Shown in pieces: positions 5,964 through 9,805 of a stretch of 9,805 nucleotides of DNA (positions are counted from its first letter, which is position 1; every line of letters begins with the position of its first letter). The notes under the pieces were generated by a model, which saw nothing but the letters and a program-made list of their open reading frames with translations, had not been told where the DNA came from and ran no database searches. The stretch is from Peptostreptococcaceae bacterium (GTDB taxonomy: Bacteria > Bacillota_A > Clostridia > Peptostreptococcales > Acidaminobacteraceae), in the NCBI GenBank assembly GCA_013619035.1, contig JABXKX010000233.1, forward strand, positions 1-9,805, in the 5' to 3' direction. Both the position numbers and the translations under genes were made by a program.

Positions 5964-5990
5964 AAATCAGCAGTCTTAACTGCTGATTTT
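5963..5990. terminator. Bidirectional terminator between sfsA and the GH20 gene
   Basis: AAAATCAGCAGT-CTTA-ACTGCTGATTTT is a perfect twelve-pair stem with a four-base loop. It begins at the last base of the sfsA stop codon and ends one base before the last base of the convergent GH20 gene. The A/T flanks give T-runs on both strands, longer on the minus strand (TTTTTATTTGTT). Confidence 0.9.
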
Positions 5991-5991
5991 A

Positions 5992-7794
5992 CTATAACCG
6001 TCTTAACCATTTTGTGATTTCTTTGATAAACGCCACAATTCGATACAGTTCAGACGTTTTGTTCTCTTCATACCATAAGTTTTTAAACTCTAATAACCAA
6101 TATTCTAGTTTTACTGCGAGTTCTATCGGTGTTACCAATAATAAAACATCTTTTTCTTGTACATATTTCATAAGTATCATAAGCAACTCATTGTATAGTC
6201 TGATACCATTTGCCGAGCATATGTATCGGTTTATATGTTTTCTTTTAGAAACAGGCACTTGACTCAAACTATCCATTAGAACATCGATAGTTCTTTTTAT
6301 CACCAAATCATCTGATTGGATATCTTCTACCGATACATTGATTTGATCTAACCATCTCGTATTCTTCTTCTCAACCCATTGAACAAGGGCTAACATATCT
6401 AGATGATGTTTTTCAGATAGTGTCATCAAACAAGACATCACCGAAGTTTCAGCACCAAAATATAACGTATCAATATGGTCATTCAACTCATCTTGAGTAT
6501 AGGTACTCCCCCAAGAAAATGCAGCCCCATAAATTAATCCAGGGATAGAATTTGATAAGAAATTCATATGACCGTAGTCTCCCCAATCCGTATTGAGGAT
6601 GCCTCTGGCATGATATTTTCTACCATAGTCCACCATCATTTTTATATTCTCATAAGCCATCTGATGATCATTCATGAGTTTATTCCACCCATTAACACCA
6701 GGACAAATATATTGATCAAACCCTTGATCATGAATAATCTTTACTTTATCTTCATCATAATTTAGCCAATACCACCAATTCAAACAGATTAAATCTTTTG
6801 GTAATGTATCAATATGTTCTGGATATTTAATAATAATATCTCCCCAAAACATGACTTCCTTTTCATATGTTTTGACACTATCAATAATCTGGACTAAAAA
6901 ATCAACATATAGTTTACTAGTACCTATCTCATCTGCCAATGTTTTATTTTTCCCTTTACCTAAATCAAAGGTCTCATCTGCACAGATATTAAATTTATTA
7001 GATCTAAAAAGTGGTACAAATTCATCAATCATCTCTTTAACGAACGTGATGCATTTTTCATTTGAGACATCAAGGGTATAATGATCCATTCTATCGACCC
7101 AACTAAAAGGTGCTTCTTCTACTTCTAATTCGCATAATGATGTATAACTTTCTGATATTAGCGCTTCATACAAATGTCCAAAGGTTGAGATGGAAGGTAC
7201 CAATTCAATGTATCTTTTAGCACAGTAATCATCCAACATCAAAATTTCTTCAGCCGTTAAAGGATCTGTACAGGTCCAAACTTCACTTTGATTTTTATAC
7301 AAATAGGTGTGCTCTACATACAATTGTAATTGATTCAACTTATAACTTGCTGCTAAATCAGCGAGTTCTTTTAGAGTATCTAGAGTTGGTACTTTGCCTC
7401 TGGTGACATCATGATAAAAGCCTCTATCTATAAATTCAGGATTATCTTTAATCTCTAAACATGGTAAATGTCTTTTATATTCAGTGATTAATTGCTTTAA
7501 TGTTTGTAACCCGTGAAATAGACCTTCATGTGTTTTAGAGTTAATGATTATTTTCTCTGCTTCAATGATCATTTCATAATCATTTTGGGTATCAGGCTCT
7601 AATCTAAAGATAATACCAGTCTCTTGACTCGTTAGATCTAATGAGAGACCCAGATACTCTTCAATATGTTCTTTTAAAGCATTTGCTATAAATAAGGATT
7701 CAGTATCTGGTTTTATAGAAATTTTTGTGTTATTTGTTATGGAAAACAAACCGTCTTTTATAATCAAACCACTAGGTTTTGGAATAATATTCAT
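5992..7794 (-). CDS. Glycoside hydrolase family 20-type beta-N-acetylhexosaminidase, cytoplasmic
   Basis: This is a 600-residue protein with no signal peptide, so it probably acts inside the cell. Residues about 1-115 resemble the zincin-like domain before GH20 barrels (MNIIPKPSGL start, and EGLFHGLQTLKQL at 90-102). The TIM barrel begins about 120 with RGFYHDVTRGKVPTLDTLKE. It holds LYVEHTYLY (158-166), LVPSISTFGHLYEAL (198-212), the catalytic pair D273-E274 in NICADETFDLGKG, FWGD (316-319) and NTDWGD (401-406). In GH20 the glutamate is the acid/base and the aspartate positions the substrate acetamido group. The sequence is of the EHT...DET(F/W)(D/E)LG type and not the secreted chitobiase type. 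The likely substrate is a terminal beta-linked GlcNAc or GalNAc from imported glycans or recycled wall fragments. The start has GGGAGG four bases upstream. It is a single-gene unit. Confidence 0.9.
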   Translation of the reverse strand: MNIIPKPSGLIIKDGLFSITNNTKISIKPDTESLFIANALKEHIEEYLGLSLDLTSQETGIIFRLEPDTQNDYEMIIEAEKIIINSKTHEGLFHGLQTLKQLITEYKRHLPCLEIKDNPEFIDRGFYHDVTRGKVPTLDTLKELADLAASYKLNQLQLYVEHTYLYKNQSEVWTCTDPLTAEEILMLDDYCAKRYIELVPSISTFGHLYEALISESYTSLCELEVEEAPFSWVDRMDHYTLDVSNEKCITFVKEMIDEFVPLFRSNKFNICADETFDLGKGKNKTLADEIGTSKLYVDFLVQIIDSVKTYEKEVMFWGDIIIKYPEHIDTLPKDLICLNWWYWLNYDEDKVKIIHDQGFDQYICPGVNGWNKLMNDHQMAYENIKMMVDYGRKYHARGILNTDWGDYGHMNFLSNSIPGLIYGAAFSWGSTYTQDELNDHIDTLYFGAETSVMSCLMTLSEKHHLDMLALVQWVEKKNTRWLDQINVSVEDIQSDDLVIKRTIDVLMDSLSQVPVSKRKHINRYICSANGIRLYNELLMILMKYVQEKDVLLLVTPIELAVKLEYWLLEFKNLWYEENKTSELYRIVAFIKEITKWLRRL

Positions 7795-7816
7795 AAGACC
7801 TCCCTCTTTCTATTTC

Positions 7817-7822
7817 ATTATA
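7817..7822 (-). promoter_or_regulatory. -10 element of the GH20 gene promoter
   Basis: A perfect TATAAT on the minus strand lies 22 bases upstream of the ATG at 7794. Only TTCTGT (7839-7844, 16-base spacer) is available as a poor -35, so the promoter may need an activator or be weak. Confidence 0.5.
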
Positions 7823-7854
7823 CACGAGAATTCATATGACAGAATATGTATAAC

Positions 7855-7890
7855 AAAAAAGAACTTCACAAACATCCGTTTGAAAAGTTC
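7855..7890 (-). terminator. Rho-independent terminator of the flippase gene
   Basis: On the minus strand GAACTTTTCAAAC-GGAT-GTTTGTGAAGTTC forms a 13-position stem with one mismatch and one wobble (7861-7890), followed by TTTTTT (7860-7855). It lies 17 bases after the flippase stop codon and before the GH20 promoter. Confidence 0.9.
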
Positions 7891-7907
7891 CATTTAACTT
7901 ATAGGTA

Positions 7908-9107
7908 CTAAATAATATAATACACTTTTGAATTAAGTATTTTTTTGACAACAAAGAATCCTAGTATATTAATAAATACAGTCGATACCATACTGGCAAG
8001 CGCTGCACCATCAATCCCCATCGTTGGAATTAATAAATAATTTAAAGTAATATTCATAACAGCAGATATCAAGATTGAAACAAACCTTATTTTAGGATGT
8101 CCTGTCATAAGAACGATATACCATACACTGCCTACACTGGCATTAACCAGTTGTCCTATCCCTCTATAGATTAAAACCATCTTAGCATCTAAATACTCTG
8201 GTCCATATAATCCAAGTAAAGGTCTCCAAAACAGAAGTATCAAAACAATAACAACACTTGATACAAGGAATAAATATCGTGTTAATTTTTCATATAATCT
8301 TCTTACTTCGTCTACTTTACCTTCATGATAAAGCTTTGCAATAAGTGGTGGAAAAACTGTATTGACGATTCGAAGAAATATGGATGGTATCTGAGCCAGA
8401 TCAGTACCAACTTTATAAAGTGCTACATCTGATTTTGTCATCATGGCTTCAATCATAACAATATCGATATAAGCAATCAAAAGTGACATCACGCCACCGA
8501 GTATAATCGTTACTGAGTAACTGATAAACTCCATATGCATTTCAATTTTTCCAAACATATCTTTCGATTGAATCATGTATATGATATTTGAAATAATCGC
8601 TGCGATATACGCCGCAATAATAATGTTCATTTCTTTTGCACCAAAGAGTTCAAACATGACATAAGATATTAACATCACACCACCGATGCCAATCAATGAT
8701 TTGATTAAAAAGAAATCTTTTATATGATGTCTTGCTCTATAAATACTAAAAAACAATTGCTCAGCAGATAACAACCAAACCAATCCTAAGTAAGGTGATA
8801 TACTACTTGGCATAAATAAAAACAATATTAAAACAGTGATTGCACTGGTACAGATATTCACTATAAAACAGGCGCTTACGTACTTTTTACCTGTTTTAGG
8901 GATAAAGTATAAGAGTCCAACATCCATGCCTAAATTGGCTAGTAAAAGTGCCATAGAAACTATGGTAATACCATAAACATAACTACCAAAGACATCAACA
9001 CCATATATTCTACTCACAACCATCGGTAACAATAAATTAAGTCCAAACATCAAAAGGTTACCAAAAAGTGATTCTATTAATTTATCTTTAAATTTACTGA
9101 GTTCCAT
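7908..9107 (-). CDS. Polysaccharide flippase-like membrane protein (Wzx/MOP superfamily)
   Basis: This is a 399-residue, very hydrophobic protein with about twelve predicted membrane helices (roughly 13-35, 43-66, 78-99, 103-123, 133-155, 160-180, 195-220, 233-258, 275-298, 310-334, 340-360, 365-390). Family features are NLLLPMVVSRIYGVDVFGSY at the first helix-loop, a central positively charged loop (KLYHEGKVDEVRRLYEK), the LYGPEYLDA segment and GIDGAALAS near the end. These are typical of MOP-superfamily exporters that flip lipid-linked oligosaccharides or polysaccharide units across the membrane. It is at the short end for the family, and no glycosyltransferase or other polysaccharide gene is next to it, so the substrate is unknown. 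GGAGG seven bases before the ATG supports the start. It has its own promoter and terminator. Confidence 0.9.
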   Translation of the reverse strand: MELSKFKDKLIESLFGNLLMFGLNLLLPMVVSRIYGVDVFGSYVYGITIVSMALLLANLGMDVGLLYFIPKTGKKYVSACFIVNICTSAITVLILFLFMPSSISPYLGLVWLLSAEQLFFSIYRARHHIKDFFLIKSLIGIGGVMLISYVMFELFGAKEMNIIIAAYIAAIISNIIYMIQSKDMFGKIEMHMEFISYSVTIILGGVMSLLIAYIDIVMIEAMMTKSDVALYKVGTDLAQIPSIFLRIVNTVFPPLIAKLYHEGKVDEVRRLYEKLTRYLFLVSSVVIVLILLFWRPLLGLYGPEYLDAKMVLIYRGIGQLVNASVGSVWYIVLMTGHPKIRFVSILISAVMNITLNYLLIPTMGIDGAALASMVSTVFINILGFFVVKKILNSKVYYII

Positions 9108-9125
9108 AAATATCCTCCATGAGGT

Positions 9126-9154
9126 ATCATATACAAAATAAAAGATAATGTAAA
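9126..9154 (-). promoter_or_regulatory. Promoter of the flippase gene, overlapping the upstream terminator
   Basis: On the minus strand TTTACA (9149-9154) and TATGAT (9126-9131) have an exact 17-base spacer. The -35 lies inside the hairpin that ends the HD-GYP gene and the -10 lies just beyond its T-rich tail. The predicted start is a few bases before the GGAGG of the flippase gene. Confidence 0.6.
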
Positions 9155-9175
9155 GAAAGCACTCTACATTATCTT
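9135..9175 (-). terminator. Rho-independent terminator of the HD-GYP gene
   Basis: On the minus strand AAGATAATGTA (9165-9175) and TACATTATCTT (9142-9152) form a perfect eleven-pair stem around a 12-base loop, followed by a T-rich tail TTATTTTG. It lies 47 bases after the HD-GYP stop codon. Confidence 0.8.
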
Positions 9176-9222
9176 GATATTATTATATAAATGAAATCTC
9201 TCATTTCTGTTCTCGATGATTT

Positions 9223-9805
9223 CTACTTTGGTTTCTCAGCATCCGATAATTCATTATTTATATTAAGTAGTTTATCAAGATTCCCGATAAAAGAATTGAC
9301 AACCCTTGGATCAAACTGACCACCGCTCTGATTTCTAATATAATCTATAATATGATTATATGTCCAAGCTTCTCTATACAAACGATCATTCATAAGTGCA
9401 TCAAACACATCACAGACCGCTACAATACGAGCTTCTAAGTGAATTTCTTCACCGATTAAATTATTAGGATATCCCTCACCATTATACCATTCATGGTGTT
9501 GTTTCGCTATTATCTTAGCTAAGTTTAGTAGATCACTTTCATTACTACCAATTAACTCTCCGCCAATAAAGGCATGATGTGTCATTCTTTGCCACTCTTC
9601 AAAATTAAGTTTGCCTTTTTTTAATAAAATTTCATCTGTTAAACCGATCTTACCAATATCATGTAACTGAGCAGCTAGCTTCAATAGCATAGCAGTTTCT
9701 TCGTCAAAACCCAGGTCTTTTCCTATTACATACGCATATTCTCCAACCCTAAAAACATGATGACTCATCTCATAATCTCTATATTCAACGAATTGACTCA
9801 ACAGG
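9223..9805 (-). CDS. HD-GYP domain phosphodiesterase, N-terminus beyond the window
   Basis: The frame is open to the right edge (the codons before the apparent TTG start at 9801 are still open), so this is the C-terminal part of a longer protein. About 193 residues are visible. Counting from 9801, the HD-GYP domain shows VEYRDYEMSHHVFRV (E11, H15), the LHDIGKIG motif (H47, D48, K51), MTHHAFIGGELI (H75 or H76), QHHEWYNGEGYP (H102, H103, G110-Y-P112) and AVCDVFDALMNDRLYREAW (D131). These cover the metal ligands and GYP motif expected for an active cyclic-di-GMP hydrolase making pGpG or GMP. The missing N-terminus may carry a receiver or other sensor, as is common in the family. A short acidic C-terminal tail follows the domain. 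Confidence 0.93.
   Translation of the reverse strand, partial: LLSQFVEYRDYEMSHHVFRVGEYAYVIGKDLGFDEETAMLLKLAAQLHDIGKIGLTDEILLKKGKLNFEEWQRMTHHAFIGGELIGSNESDLLNLAKIIAKQHHEWYNGEGYPNNLIGEEIHLEARIVAVCDVFDALMNDRLYREAWTYNHIIDYIRNQSGGQFDPRVVNSFIGNLDKLLNINNELSDAEKPK

Noticed and set aside
6014..7081. Three plus-strand open frames (6014-6262, 6568-6765, 6851-7081) inside the GH20 gene
   Set aside because: All are antisense to conserved GH20 sequence, including the catalytic region, and have no independent support.
1..9805. CRISPR array, tRNA/rRNA genes, insertion sequence ends or phage genes
   Set aside because: No regularly spaced direct repeats, cloverleaf-like genes, transposase or phage-like proteins were seen on either strand.

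Overview
The window is AT-rich and densely coded, with strong GGAGG-type ribosome sites, factor-independent terminators after most genes, and the standard code (tryptophan is TGG; stops are TAA or TAG). Rubredoxin, a polyferredoxin-like protein, a soluble chemoreceptor and cyclic-di-GMP-family domains point to a motile, anaerobic or microaerophilic low-GC bacterium of the Firmicutes/Mollicutes neighbourhood. Clostridia-like or Haloplasma/Izemoplasma-like lineages would fit. This is inference from gene content and base composition; no phylogenetic marker gene is present.

Layout: (1) 1-1216, minus strand: an EamA/DMT transporter that runs off the left edge, then a monocistronic rubredoxin with a good sigma-A promoter and a terminator. 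(2) 1217-1465: a noncoding control region with several inverted repeats. (3) 1466-3936, plus strand: a two-gene unit, made of a six-helix membrane protein with a degenerate GGDEF domain and a soluble methyl-accepting chemotaxis protein ending in a CZB zinc-binding domain, closed by a strong terminator. (4) 4019-4264, plus: a small DUF2164 protein. (5) 4298-5137, minus: a Cys-rich two-cluster ferredoxin-like protein, divergent from (6) sfsA at 5265-5963, plus. (7) 5992-7794, minus: a cytoplasmic GH20-type beta-N-acetylhexosaminidase. (8) 7908-9107, minus: a Wzx/MATE-like polysaccharide flippase. (9) 9223-9805, minus: the C-terminal part of an HD-GYP phosphodiesterase, cut by the right edge.

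The most interesting unit is region 3. The GGDEF domain has lost its catalytic signature (SGKTF in place of GG[D/E]EF) but keeps the RxxD allosteric I-site at the normal spacing, so it looks like a cyclic-di-GMP receptor and not a cyclase. It is followed 57 bp later by a TlpD-like soluble chemoreceptor with a complete 3-His/1-Cys zinc site. This suggests, as inference, a link between cyclic-di-GMP level, zinc or redox state, and motility. The HD-GYP gene in the same window shows that cyclic-di-GMP turnover is likely present. The other genes look like ordinary housekeeping or accessory genes in single-gene transcription units. I see no CRISPR array, tRNA, rRNA, insertion sequence, phage gene or defence system.
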